A stretch of DNA of 64,000 nucleotides from Carnegiea gigantea. Lineage: Eukaryota > Streptophyta > Magnoliopsida > Caryophyllales > Cactaceae. Under the pieces are notes generated by a model, which worked only from the letters and a program-made list of their open reading frames with translations, searched no databases and was not told the DNA's origin. The translations under genes were made by a program, and so were the position numbers. The stretch lies in contig JAKOGI010000342.1 in assembly GCA_029747015.1 (NCBI GenBank), positions 211,501 through 275,500 on the forward strand, in the 5' to 3' direction. Every line of letters begins with the position of its first letter. Position 1 is the stretch's first letter. This document shows positions 1 through 10,911 of this stretch, piece by piece.

Positions 1-575
1 AAGAGCGTTATTGTGTGGTCAGTTGCTGATTTGAAAGTGCTAAGTCCCACCATTTACATGCACAAAATTCACTTAGGGGGTAATGCCAAACCTATTAGGC
101 AAATACAACACAGACTGAATCCCCCATATGAAAGAAGTTGTTAGAAAGAGGTAGTAAAGGTTTTAGATGCATGCATTATTTATCCAATTTCTAATAGTCA
201 ATGGGTCAGTCTTGTTCCAGTGGTCCCCAAGAAATCTGGGATAACTATGGTTAAGAATAAGTATGGTGAACCAGTCTCTACTAGACATACCACAGGGTGG
301 AGGCTATGTATTGATTATAGAAGACTAAACTTTATACTAGAAAGTGTCATTTTCCCATCCCTTCATCGATCAGATTTTGATAAAATTAGCCAGACAAAGT
401 TTACTTTTTTTTAGATGGATATTCAAGTTACAACCAAATACTTGTTTATTCTAAGGATCAAGAGAAAACAAGTTCTATATGCTCATCAGGTACATTTGCC
501 TACGAAAATCATGACGGATCATAGCTATAGAATACGAATCTTCCTCAAGCAGTGATAGAATCAATGATGGATGTA
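1..575 (+). pseudogene. Athila-type Ty3/gypsy reverse transcriptase fragment
   Basis: This is the N-terminal half of a retrotransposon reverse transcriptase, cut by the window edge. Reading forward, the translation shows a PISNSQWVSLVPVVPKKSG stretch followed by TTGWRLCIDYRRLN, which are the conserved first RT blocks. The spacing and the VPKKSG/TTGWR wording resemble the Athila lineage of Ty3/gypsy. Further on, EDQEKTSS-like and GTFAY-like residues can be traced to about position 575 if frames are switched. Stops appear at about 142 and 412, and the YVDD region is not found. The longest clean stretch is 220-414. It is a dead copy. Lineage is inferred from motif wording, and no LTR is visible. 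Confidence 0.75.
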
Positions 576-1078
576 TTGAACAAATTAAATGTCAGAAAAT
601 AAAGATGAAATTAGTCATGGACACCAGATCCGCTATTGATTTTTCAGTTAGCAATGAATTGTACTGGTGAATTTGGTTCTGGAGATTCCGGGTGCAAGCA
701 TAAATCTCAGCCGCGTTCTCGGCCATATCTATTAGAAATGGTACCTATAAATTAAAGGGGCTAAATAATGTTTAAATTCTTTTCAGCAATAGATGTTACA
801 TCGCCTCTGCTAGTTGCAATCCTACGTGACCTGTGCATCGTTATCTCTCTTGATTTTACATTTCCCAGTAAACATACTCCCACAAAAGTAAGATTCCACA
901 ATCCTTTATAATGAATAAAATAAATATTCTCTGTAACTCCTCATTCCCCCTTTCTCTCTCTCCTTACCGCCTCATTAATTAAAGAAAACCCAGTGGACAA
1001 TGCTCCTTAAGCCAAGCAGTCCCACCCTTAAATCCATTCGATCTCTCTGATCTTAGACGGTTATCCATTCGTCGACCA
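576..1078. other. Unassigned sequence between Athila fragment and Harbinger element
   Basis: No coding frame or known repeat can be supported here. There is a pyrimidine-rich patch near 945-965 and AT-rich sequence around 900-930. It may be decayed Athila sequence or older intergenic DNA. Confidence 0.4.
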
Positions 1079-1081
1079 TTA

Positions 1082-1240
1082 AAAGGATCCCTAATGGTGA
1101 GCCTCGTTTTTGGCTCACCAATGGGGGCACACCTATGCCATATCACCATGTGAGTCAACTTTTTGGCTCACAATCCTCACTCTCTTCAATGCAAGACTTA
1201 CTACTTTGGTCCACCAAAGAAAATAATACCTATGGACCCC
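1082..1240 (+). repeat. Left terminal region of the Harbinger element, shared with the short element at 16163
   Basis: The stretch contains GGTGAGCC, GGCTCACC and CAACTTTTTGGCTCAC motifs in the same order as 16163-16277 followed by 28685-28745, including the ATAATAC-x-ATGGACCC stretch at the right edge. GGTGAGCC and GGCTCACC can fold on each other. The shared order shows that the two elements belong to one family. Confidence 0.75.
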
Positions 1241-1544
1241 ACACGTAACCATATTTAATTATTTCACTTTTTATATTTTGATTTGTTATTTAGCTTTATT
1301 ATTTTAGTGAAAAATAATTTGCACATAATAATTTAATAACACAACTAACTAAAGGCGCATAATTTTTTAAAAAAACAGAAGAGTATGAATTTTAAAAAAT
1401 TCGCACATGCTTGAATGTGAAAATTACAAGAGTTTAATAATTAATAAAAAAAAAAGATACATTGGTTGACCAAAAAAAATTACAATAGTTTAGTAATTTT
1501 AAAAAAAAATACACTATAACAGTCATACAACTATCATCTGTCCC

Positions 1545-2895
1545 GCTGCCCCGAATTTCGCTTCCATATTTCTTCAATCAAGTCTGCTTGGAGAGCTGCA
1601 TGTGTGTCATGGTCGCAAACTTCTTGTGATCATTAAAACTATGCCTTATAGCATGGATGATTGTCATGTTAACAATCGGCTTCTGGACAGTACCCTCAAC
1701 AACGTCGTAGTCAGATGTAACTTCGTACCTATCCTACTCAACCTCGACAATAATGTTATGGAGTATCACACATGCCCTCATAATAAAACCGATTTCTTTT
1801 TGATCCATAAAACACGCGGGGCCTTATACAATGGAAAATCGAGCATGTAACACACCGAAGTCTCGCTTAACGTCCTTCCTAACCGACTCTTGACGTTCTG
1901 CTAAGCGTTTTTTCTTCGGCACTTGAGGAAGTGGGATAGTTTTAACAAATGTCGTCAATTTCGGATAAATTCCATCTGAAAGATAATATCCTTTCCTGTA
2001 CTCATGCTTATTAACGGTAGATTCATATGTAGGAGCTTGATCCTCATATAACTCTTGTAAAATCGGTGAGCGATCATAGACGTTTATGTCATTATGACTT
2101 CAGGCAAACTGAAAAACGCATGTCATATCCAAAGGTCATATGATGCAACGACGTGAAGGGCGACAGTTGGCACCTTGTAAAGTTTCTTTTGAAATGATGC
2201 CTTCCAAACTGCTGAACAACTCTTTCACTCCTAGTGCATGCAATCGATGCTTCGCAATATACGAGGCAAATCACGGGCTTCAGTAACTTGCAATAACTGA
2301 TTAACATCAGCTTGATTCGATTTTCTTTAGTACTCCTCCCCGAATACCTCAGTGACACCTAAGGCGAGCTTCTTCATACATTCTAGTGTGATGCTTGTAC
2401 CAATTTTCAAGTGCTTATCAACACATTCGGTCATTATACCATAGACAATCATTTGCATGGCTGTGATACACTTGGTTAATGCTGTCACCCACGTTTCCAG
2501 ATCGCATTGTACCTCACCTGAAAGTGCTCTGAATGATTTCAAAGTGCTTCCACAATGCCGAGTAATAAGTGCCTCCGCATTCTAAATCTATGACAAAAAT
2601 GATGTTCGTTGTAGATTAAATCTTCTGCACAGTAGTTTCTATATAAGCGGTCATAGGCAGCTTCTCTATCTCTATTAATACATCTGTTCTTCACCCAAGA
2701 CCTAGATGCTGAAGGCGTCAGCTCTTTTACTACTTCCCTAAGTTGTATAAGGAACATCATTTGTTCTTGTACTTCTTACTAATGTTGGAGTAAAGCCCCC
2801 ATAACAGGCAATATATCATCATCTGATGAAGAAGAGGAGGATGAGGACGATGACTCTTTCTTAACTAGTAGCTTTTCAACATTGAAATTATCCAT
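1545..2895 (-). pseudogene. PIF/Harbinger DDE transposase, broken
   Basis: This gene would encode the DDE nuclease that cuts and joins Harbinger ends (plant transposon protein family, DDE_Tnp_4-like). The start is at 2895, giving MDNFNVEKLL followed by a serine run and acidic residues. Downstream in shifting frames I see RDREAAYDRLYRNYC, RFRMRRHLLLGIVEAL, TSITLECMKKLALGVTEVFGEEY, SYDLWI (first Asp block), NDINVYDRSP, YYLSDGIYP (second Asp block), FVKTIPLPQ, RQESVRKDVKR and ACVILHNIIVE, in the order of intact family members. Frameshifts near 2780, 2540, 2330, 2090 and 1850 break it into pieces of about 90 codons or fewer. The order and completeness of the blocks make the identification firm; activity is not possible from this copy. 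Confidence 0.88.
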
Positions 2896-3129
2896 TAGAA
2901 ACGACATGTGCAACATAATAATGATAATAATTAAACATTAACATGCACAAGAGAAATTATTTAATTAACCAACAACAAGCATGTCCATTTTCCCAAATTC
3001 ATATCAGCACATGATTACACCAACTCATGTCTAAGCCAATACATGGTAAATAAAAGTTACATAGTAATATCTTATAACCAAAGATGAGGTACGTAGTTCT
3101 TATAATCTATATAATGAAAGAGGAGGGTA

Positions 3130-4340
3130 ACATATTACTGAGTTGATGATGGTTGCCCTGATCTACTTTGCATGATTTCTACTCTCCTTTACTCATAATA
3201 GGTCGCTTGTTTAGGAGTCACCCTCGAGATGTCCATCAATGTTACTCTGTCCTCCTGGAGCCTCAGCTTTTGTTCCATTATCATCATCTTCTGACCTTTG
3301 TCTTCTTTTGTTGCACTAACCAAATCTTTGAATATCTTACTCATCCCATTGTTGCTGCTACTCAATGCCTTCAACTAAGTAGTGACTAAATCAGTAACAG
3401 TGCCATTAGCCTTTTTTTTTTTTTCCAGCCTTCTCTTCGTGGCTTTCCTCCCCTCGAATCTTTCACTCCCACCCACACCCTCGTCTCCTCCCTTTTTAGT
3501 GTCGGGATTTGACCTTTTTGATGATCTTTACCGTCACTTAGGTGGGTCACATATCACCCTCCATTTCGGTTGGTCCTTGAGCATCCCATAGCAGTGCTCC
3601 AAATCAAACTTCTTCCCCATATGTTCTTTGTACAACTTGTGTGTTGCCTCTAGAATCATAACGTTATTGGAGCTACTCTGATTAGTACGCTCCATTTCCA
3701 GGATAATACCCGCCCATTTGCTGACGAGTAGGGAACATCAGCTCCATCGGCCATCAAGCGTCTTCCAGGAACATATCGAGGCTCCTCGTGGATGGTGGCC
3801 ATTGAAATTGGAGGCCACCCTAGCCTAGAAGCTGGATTTCTTCTAATTAGTCCTGACAATAATGCCCGTGCCTATGTTTATCTAAGCACGTATTAATTGT
3901 TGATCCTCTTTGACTGTCCACTTCATTGCGCTGACGCTTACAGTCCCCACTACCTCCTCCATATCCCCTTCAGTATTTGGGTCAGTGTCGGCCCCAGAGT
4001 CCCCTAATCCGACCATTGATCTGGTTGGCATGGATGAAGTTGTGGAGTTGCTTTCCACCGAAAAGTAATTTGGGGTAGGAGGTGGTGGTGGATAGTAGGG
4101 AGGATAATATGGGTACTCGCTATTGCACATATTTTGGGCATCATTATGTGGCAGAGGGTAATAAGGTAGAGGAACCTTATGGGGTTTCGACCTAAGCCGC
4201 CACTTGGATTCCTCACGTTCAGTTGTGGAGGGTAATGCGGTTGGTATGTCTAGTGGTAGTATTTTTGCGGTGGATATAAGGAGTGAGACAAGTGAAGATT
4301 AGTTGGAGTAATGGGGGTGGTACTATTCACCACAATTTGT
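3130..4340 (-). pseudogene. PIF/Harbinger ORF1, Myb/SANT-like DNA-binding protein, broken
   Basis: Harbinger elements need a second protein with a Myb/SANT-like (trihelix) domain that binds DNA and helps bring the transposase to the element. On the minus strand the N-terminus is rich in proline and tyrosine (PYYPPYYPPPPPTPNY near 4090). It is followed by an acidic stretch and then KWTVKEDQQLI, the first helix of the Myb/SANT fold, near 3905. Further on come KLYKEHMGKKFDLEHCYGML and QPKWRV near 3560-3650, also typical of ORF1, and a coiled-coil-like C-terminus near 3200-3370. Several frameshifts and stops interrupt it. The copia element at 4352 lies just upstream of the visible N-terminus, separating the gene from its promoter region at 14.3-15.9 kb. 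Confidence 0.8.
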
Positions 4341-4346
4341 GGTGAA

Positions 4347-4351
4347 TCGTT
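4347..4351. repeat. Target site duplication TCGTT, left copy
   Basis: TCGTT precedes the TGTTGAG start of the left LTR and recurs at 14287-14291, directly after the CAACA end of the right LTR. Confidence 0.85.
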
Positions 4352-5807
4352 TGTTGAGTTCGTGAGTATCCAACCACAAGAGGGGGGTGAATTGTGGTAT
4401 CTGATTTTCTCATTGTAGATAACAAACACCCTCACAGAGGTTGTTCTCAAGTGACAAACACCCTGATAGCTTGTTTGCACGGGGTGTTCTCAAATATTGC
4501 AGAGGCGAAAATCACCAAGATAGATGCGGAAAATAAAGCACACACAATTTTTACGTGGAAAACACCTCTAGCCCAACTGAGGTGTGAAAAACCACGACCT
4601 ACCTCGTGTAGGATTTAACCACTTTCACTAACGGGCTTCACACGTTACAAATGTAACACACCTTGTTACAACTTGCAACCACGTAACCTTCTTCCCAAAG
4701 ACAGGTTACACCACGTCCAACCTTCGCAAGATTAGACACGTCCAAGTCCACATGACTAGGACACACTCACTCACTTTTCTGATTCAAGATCAGGGTTACA
4801 AACACCTTACAGGGGTGCTTCTCACTAAGCAGATGTAAGGTACAATGAAGATCCTATTATGCCAATGGTATGAAAACTCAAAATCAAACACAGCTTGTCA
4901 CGGTTTGCTTTTCAGAATGAAGCTCAAGAATCTTTGAGTGTAAACCGAGTTTTCTGATTTTTCCTGAATTTTTCAAAAAGCTGTGTTTAAGCAAATTCAA
5001 CCTGAGTTTTCTATCTGCTCTTTTCTCGTGTGTTGTGTGTCTACTGGAAGAGAAAAAGCTGAGGTTTTTAAACACAAAAACTAACGGTCATAAGCCACAG
5101 AATCAGCTAAGTATAGAAAACGATTTTCAAACAAAATATATTCTCCAACGGCTAATGGTGAATTTATCCCAAAATATAAGGGATTTTGTTATCTTAAAAG
5201 ATAACCCTTATCTTCCCATAGCCGTGAAGAGGTTTAAAGAGATTTTCAGCTTTTACCAAATTCGAAAAATATAGTCATAGGAATCTTTTGATTTGGCAAA
5301 TCTCCCAAACCTATTTTCGCAAATTTCCATAATATTTTCAAGAACTATCCTATCCAAAAAAATAGCAATTTTGAAATTCAAGGAAAGTATTCTGGAGATC
5401 TTGGCCAACCAAAATGAATTTTTCAAAAATAATCGGGTATGGCCACTGCAGTTCAGAAACACCCTAGGCACCCTGTTCGCAGGGTTGTTCGCAACTGGTG
5501 TTCTGAAGCACTTAGCGCAAGTACCGATTCAAGAAGTGTTTAAAAATGATGTTTTCAATATTGGCATATTAACAAGAGTCTAATTAAATAAAACCTATAT
5601 ACCCAAGACTTCTTATTTTGAACCAGTCATCTTGTCCGAGATTTGTAGAGCTGCTGTGAACACCAAGGCCACCTTGTTTGCTGGGGTTGTTCTTTGCATT
5701 GCTAGAGTTCAGGAACACGCTTTACAATCAACTGTCGAGTTGGTGTTCTTGACTTAATATAGAATCACCAAGTAAAACCTATCTAGAAGACATTCTCACA
5801 TGTAGCA
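4352..5807 (-). repeat. 3' LTR of the SIRE-like element, inner end deleted
   Basis: About 1456 bases align with 12701-14157; I counted roughly 25 differences by eye, mostly transitions. The right LTR goes on for another 129 bases to the CAACA end at 14286, but here the match stops at GTAGCAA and internal sequence follows. The missing part includes the start of U3 in element direction, and the polypurine tract that should lie beside it is also absent. Confidence 0.88.
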
Positions 5808-7122
5808 ACAGTAGTTGGTGTAGGGAGGTCATTTCACCCTTCTTAACCGAGAGGGGTGTTCTCAGGCCCTGTTTTTGACTAAGGCGTTTGGACACCTCTA
5901 AGAGCCTGGCTGTTTCCAGGGCTGTTTTGTCTTCCCTCACATACACAGCAAATCCACGAGAGGGGATGCCCAGAATATCACTCAGGGTGGCTTCATCAAG
6001 GGAAAAATGACACGCATCGACAGCACTCGTCACCACCCCATTTGTGACAGAGCAGTTGGCATAGAATTCAGCCAACTCGGGCACAGAACACCCTTGCTGG
6101 GTGTTTGCAAACAACTCAAGCCAGCCTTGGGCTCGAAGCTTGTTCAAGAACACCCCCAGACCCTGTTCCTCGAAAAAGCTGACATTCACTACCTTCCCCC
6201 TGACGACATTGCGCTTCAGCAACTGCGCATGTTTGTCAGACATAGGAGAGGGAGTGAACTGCTTTGGGCGTTTAAGGACAGGAATAGAGGTGGTAGTTTC
6301 TAGTAGGGGAGCTGTTCTGGGCTTACGCTTGAGGGTTGTTTTGGTAGGAGAGGACTTCACAGCAGGTTTATTGGTTGGTTTTGGAGGAGCTTGGTCTTCA
6401 GAGGACTCGGAAAACACCGGTGTCCCCTGTTTGAAGGAGGTGTTCTCAGAGTCAGAACTCAAGAACCCTTCAGAAGAAGAAGAAATCTCCTCGATGATAG
6501 GAGTAGAGTGTTGGGAGGTACGAGGAGCGGATTGAAAAGCGATTCTTGCAGACTTGCGAGAGAGCTTAGAGGATTGAGGAGAAGAGGGAGTTTGTGAGGG
6601 TTGAGACCTTGGTTGTGGCCTTGTTCTTGGCGTTCTACTACGCCTAGCCACGATTTTCACCCTCTTCCTTTTCTCTCCAGTTCGAGCGACCGGAGTGGGG
6701 GTTTCAGCCTCAGGGAGAGAATTCTTCTCGAGACTCTCCTCGGACGACTCATTCGACTTCCCTTGGAAGTCAACAGGCAGATCCTCCACAACCACACCTT
6801 CGACAGAGGCAGCCCCTGTTTCTGTCGCGGTGTCAGAGAAACAGGGCTCAAAATTAAACCCTTCAGGGGTTTCCAAGAATTGTTCTTGAGACCCCGACTT
6901 TGTTCCCTCTGACTCAACTGAAATGGGACAAGCAATTGCCCCTACGAGGAACACCAATTCCCTTCCACATTCAAAGGGAATATCATCCATCCCCATTCCC
7001 ACTGATTTTAGAGACAAGCGATTCAGAAATTGGAAAGGCTTGTAAAGAATTGGGCGAGAAGGAGTAGGGATTAAGGAAGAAAGAACGAGGGCTTTTGATT
7101 GAAGAGTGTTGTTGGAAGCCAT
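5779..7122 (-). CDS. Extra ORF of the SIRE-like element (env position), plant transposon-protein-like C-terminus
   Basis: A single open frame of 447 codons lies downstream of pol in the position where SIRE elements carry an envelope-like ORF. I see no signal peptide or convincing membrane segment, so an envelope role is not supported. The N-terminal 90 residues are ordinary. Residues 90-300 are low complexity, rich in Ser, Pro, Thr, Lys and Glu, with a basic GEKRKRVKIVARRSR stretch (about 152-166) that could be a nuclear localisation signal. Residues 310-440 look folded: WLELFANTQQGC, ELAEFYANC, FSLDEATLSDILGIPSRG. This pattern resembles the putative plant transposon protein domain (Transposase_32-like) found in many plant retroelement ORFs. 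The last codons and the stop lie inside the truncated 3' LTR, so the natural C-terminus is lost. The function is unknown. It is the only long uninterrupted frame besides RT and integrase in this element. Confidence 0.75.
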   Translation of the reverse strand: MASNNTLQSKALVLSSLIPTPSRPILYKPFQFLNRLSLKSVGMGMDDIPFECGRELVFLVGAIACPISVESEGTKSGSQEQFLETPEGFNFEPCFSDTATETGAASVEGVVVEDLPVDFQGKSNESSEESLEKNSLPEAETPTPVARTGEKRKRVKIVARRSRTPRTRPQPRSQPSQTPSSPQSSKLSRKSARIAFQSAPRTSQHSTPIIEEISSSSEGFLSSDSENTSFKQGTPVFSESSEDQAPPKPTNKPAVKSSPTKTTLKRKPRTAPLLETTTSIPVLKRPKQFTPSPMSDKHAQLLKRNVVRGKVVNVSFFEEQGLGVFLNKLRAQGWLELFANTQQGCSVPELAEFYANCSVTNGVVTSAVDACHFSLDEATLSDILGIPSRGFAVYVREDKTALETARLLEVSKRLSQKQGLRTPLSVKKGEMTSLHQLLLLHVRMSSR

Positions 7123-7583
7123 TGTTGCTAGAGGAGAGAGATTAGGGTTTAAGGAGTTTGCAGGATGTTCGGTTTTTGCTTGAGGGCAAGACGAACGATA
7201 GTACTAAGAGCAGGGCATAAAAAGAGAGAGAGAGAGAGAGAGAGAGAGCAGCCGAATCTTTGAGAAGATCTCTTGATTTGCAACGGGTAGGAGCAATAAC
7301 ATCTTGTGCCTTGGGAAGGAAAGCAAACACACCGAGCAACCAAGGGGCGTACCTGTTCTCTATATTATGCCTGTCCTTTACCGTCTGATCTGATTCGACT
7401 GAATGGCATTAAGACGGCTCCAGTACATCCCCTTATGTTGTACTAAGTAGATAAGAAAAAAATGCACGCAATACGGGCATATGCAATCACATCCGTTATT
7501 AATAAAATTTGCAAACAGGGGGAGAGAACAGGGTGTAAAGGTTGATCTTACCAAACCCAGTTCATGTTCTGGAAACAGGTATC
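7123..7583 (-). other. Spacer between pol and the extra ORF, with a (GA)n microsatellite
   Basis: No coding sequence is supported. A perfect (GA)n run lies at about 7223-7248 on plus, which reads (CT)n in the direction of the extra ORF, 100 bases before its start; pyrimidine-rich leaders of this kind are common in plant 5' UTRs. A subgenomic promoter or splice acceptor for the ORF could lie here, but none can be shown. Confidence 0.5.
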
Positions 7584-9030
7584 TCAGGGTGTTCTCACCA
7601 ACCCTAGTTCCAGTCTATTTCTCTCAAAAAGGTCTCTAGCTAGTGCCTTAGTGAATATATCAGCAATTTGACTTTCCGTTGAGCAAAAATTCATAGAGAT
7701 TAAACCCTTTTCAACATTATCTCTCAAGAAATGATGTCGAATGTCAATATGCTTTGTTCTTTTATGTTGACATGGATTTTTGGCAATATTAATTGCACTT
7801 GTGTTATCACAAAAAATAGGAATGCATCCAATGTCAACACAAAAGTCCTTAAGCTGTTGCCTTATCCACAACAGTTGAGCACAACATGAAGCTGCTGCAA
7901 CATATTCAGCTTCTGCTGTGGACATGGCAACTGAATGTTGCTTCTTGGTAGCCCAAGATACCAAACAAGGTCCAAGAAAGTGAGCTATACCTGAGGTACT
8001 CTTTCTATCAACTAGGAATCCAGCATAGTCAGCATCAGCATATCCAACAAGATCAAAATTGCAACCTTTAGGATACCATAGAGCTAAATTGGGTGTATGT
8101 TTCAAATACCTTAGTATCCGTTTAACAGCCTTAAGATGAGTTTCCTTAGGATTAGACTGAAAACGGGCACATAAACCAACACTAAAAACAATATCAGGTC
8201 TACTAGCGGTTAGGTATAAGAGTGACCCAATCATACCCCGATAGAGTTTCTCCTCAACTGAGGGACTCCCATCATCCATAACCAACTTGGTTGAAGGAGA
8301 AATAGGAGTGTCTATGGGTTTGGCCGACTCCATCCCAAAACGCTTAAGTAATTCCTTGATATACTTTTGCTGATGGATCATGGTGCCGTTTGGAGTTTGC
8401 TTGATTTGTAAGCCTAAGAAAAAATTAAGCTCACCCATCATGCTCATCTCAAACTCACTCCTCATCATATTTGAAAATTCATTGCATAAATCATGATGAG
8501 TTGCACCAAATATGATGTCATCAACATATATTTGGACAATCAAAAAATGTTCCCCCTTAGATTTTAGAAACAAGGTATTGTCTACCTTGCCTCTTCTAAA
8601 ATCATTTTCAAGTAAAAAACTTGACAACCGTTCATACCAAGCTCTTGGAGCTTGTTTTAAACCATAAAGTGCCTTGTCAAGTTTAAAAACATGATTTGGA
8701 AAATCACCATTTTCAAAACCAGGGGGTTGTTTGACATACACCTCTTCTTTAAGGTATCCGTTTAGGAATGCACTTTTAACATCCATTTGATATAGCTTGA
8801 TTTCCATATGAGCTGCAAAGGCTATTAAAATTCGAATAGCCTCAATTCTAGCAACTGGTGCAAAGGTTTCTTCGTAATCGATCCCTTCTTCTTGATTGTA
8901 TCCTTGTACAACCAGCCGTGCCTTGTTCCTGGTGACTGTTCCTGACTCATCCAGTTTGTTTCGGAACACCCACTTGGTTCCAATGATTGTTCTCTCTGTA
9001 GGTTTAGGTACAAGGTGCCATACCTTGTTT
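7584..9030 (-). pseudogene. Copia reverse transcriptase and RNase H
   Basis: The RT copies the element RNA and RNase H removes it. The open frame from 8969 to 7584 has 461 codons: [70 protein letters not shown], the catalytic YVDDIIFG (near 8518-8530), [26 protein letters not shown], then the RNase H part with [44 protein letters not shown] and DIFTKAL. All key motifs are present. The frame is shifted relative to integrase near 9000-9035, where the RT N-terminus (NEALADSDWITAM, then [11 protein letters not shown]) straddles the shift. It is labelled a pseudogene because the polyprotein cannot be read through. Confidence 0.9.
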
Positions 9031-9033
9031 CTT

Positions 9034-10548
9034 TCAAATTGATGAAGCTAATTCTTGCATAGCCGTGATCCAATCTGAATCTGCAAGAGCTTCATTCACA
9101 CTTTTTGGCTCAATGTTAGAAAGAAAAGCATAGAAAGCACAAAAATTCTTTAGTTTAGATCTAGTTTGCACTCCAGTATTAATATCTGACAAGATTTGAT
9201 CAAGAGGGTGCGAACTATGGTGCTTCCATGGTCGTGGAGTAAGAGGATCCACAGACACATGCTCTGTTCTAATTGAAATACGTGTAGGATCAGGCTCAAG
9301 AACACCTCCTGATCCTGTTTCTGCACCTATTTGTAACCTTATTCCTGAAGAAAATGGTTCCGAACAGGGTTCAGCGGTGTTTTCCCCTATTTGGTGTTCA
9401 CCTTGCCTGCTATTCTGAGGAACACCTTCAGGAGTTGTTTTATCCATGGTGTTCTTACCTCGTTTATCTTGGAGCAACACTTCTTTTCGAACAAGACCTA
9501 ATTCAAGTTCATCTTCCTGTGCATCATTCTCACTCAACACGTTAGATTCATTAAAAAGCACATGCACACTTTCCTCAACACACAAGGTTCTTTTGTTAAA
9601 GACTTTGTATGCCTTGCTGTGAGAAGAATAGCCAAGGAATATTGCCTCATCACTCCTAGGGTCAAACTTTCCTAAGGCATCCTTCCCATTATTATGCACA
9701 AAACACCTACAACCAAATGTCCTTAGGTGCGTAATATTGGGTTTTCTGCCTTTGAAAAGTTCATAAGGAGTTTTATTCAACATGGGTCTGATCATGCATC
9801 TATTTATAATGTAACATGAGGTGTTCAATGCTTCTGCCCAGAAATACCTAGGAAGACCACTAGCAATAAGCATTGTTCTGGTCATGTCTTCCAGGGTGCG
9901 ATTTTTGCGCTCAACCACCCCATTTTGTTGGGGTGTTCTTGGGGCTGAGAAGTTATGATCAACACCATGTTCATTACAATAGTTGATAAAACTTGCATTT
10001 TCAAACTCAGTTCCATGATCAGATCTTAAGCTGATTAAGGAGTGTCCTACTCTTTTTTCAACCTTTTTGAGAAAGGCAATAAAATTCTCAAAGGTTTCAT
10101 CCTTGGATGCCAAAAACAAGGTCCAAGTAAATCGAGAGTAATCATCCACTACCACAAGCACATACTTTTTCCCACCTCTACTAGTTATCCTCATGGGACC
10201 ACACAAATCAATGTGTAGCAATTCTAGAGGTCGAGTAGTGCTTACACACCTTTTCGATTTAAAAGAAGATCTGACTTGTTTGCCTTTTGCACAAGCTTCA
10301 CATACCTTGTCATCATTAAACTTGATGGAAGGTAGTCCAACAACCAAATCTTTGGAAACAAGTTTGTTTAACAAAGATAGGCTTGCATGACCTAGTCTCT
10401 TGTGCCATAGCATTATATCATCATTTAATGCATTTAAACAAGTCAGATTATTTTGGGGAAGAGTGGAAATACAAACTTTATAAACATTTTGACATCGCTT
10501 CCCCCTCAACACAACATCTCCTGTGTCGTCATTTACAACCAAGCAACG
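9034..10548 (-). pseudogene. Copia integrase with C-terminal linker
   Basis: Integrase inserts the cDNA copy into the host genome. A 502-codon open frame shows the zinc-binding HHCC region (LWHKRLGHASLS to CEACAKGK), the first catalytic Asp in LLHIDLCGPM, the second in LRSDHGTEF, and the Glu block in TPQQNGVVERKNR. After that come FWAEALNTSCYIINR, KTPYELFKGRKPN and FGCRCFVHNNGK, which are typical of copia integrase. The last 150 codons are a Pro/Glu/Thr-rich linker leading into RT. It is in frame with the protease but separated from it by a TGA near 10549-10551; a CGA-to-TGA change would explain this. Confidence 0.9.
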
Positions 10549-10551
10549 TGT

Positions 10552-10911
10552 TCATGAAAACACCACTAGGTTGTTCTTGTCACACAGTTGGGACACACTT
10601 AGCAAATTGTGCTTTAAACCATCAACCAAGTGCACATTATCAATTGAGTGGGAGAGAGTTTTACCAATATTACCTATACCGACAATTGTCCCAGACTTGC
10701 CGTTTCCAAATGCTACACTCCCACCATTCAAAGCTGTAAGTGAGAGAAAATTTGATCTTTCTCCAGTCATGTGCCGCGAACACCCACTATCAACATACCA
10801 CAGCTGCCTGTTTTCAAGGTTGTTTTCTGATCTGTTTGACAGGGTGTTTCTTACCCTGTTTGCTGGGTTGTTTGTGGGATTGTTCTCTCTCACTTCAGCC
10901 TGCAAAACAAA
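10552..10911 (-). pseudogene. Copia aspartic protease domain
   Basis: The retroviral-type aspartic protease cuts the Gag-Pol precursor. The fragment reads WYVDSGCSRHMTG (active-site DSG at about 10768-10806), then VAFGNGKSGTIVGIGNIG and LKHNLLSVSQLCD, the usual copia protease blocks. TGA stops at about 10909-10911 and 10549-10551 separate it from the gag C-terminus and from integrase, although all three share one frame. The catalytic residue is retained. Confidence 0.87.

Noticed and set aside
6007..6912. Several plus-strand frames of 98-144 codons
   Set aside because: They are mirror frames of the 447-codon ORF on the minus strand, caused by its Ser/Pro/Arg-rich codons.
7500..7535. Purine-rich GCAAACAGGGGGAGAGAACAGGG as a polypurine tract
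   Set aside because: It is purine-rich on plus, but the copia element runs on minus, so it is on the wrong strand; it also lies far from the LTR.
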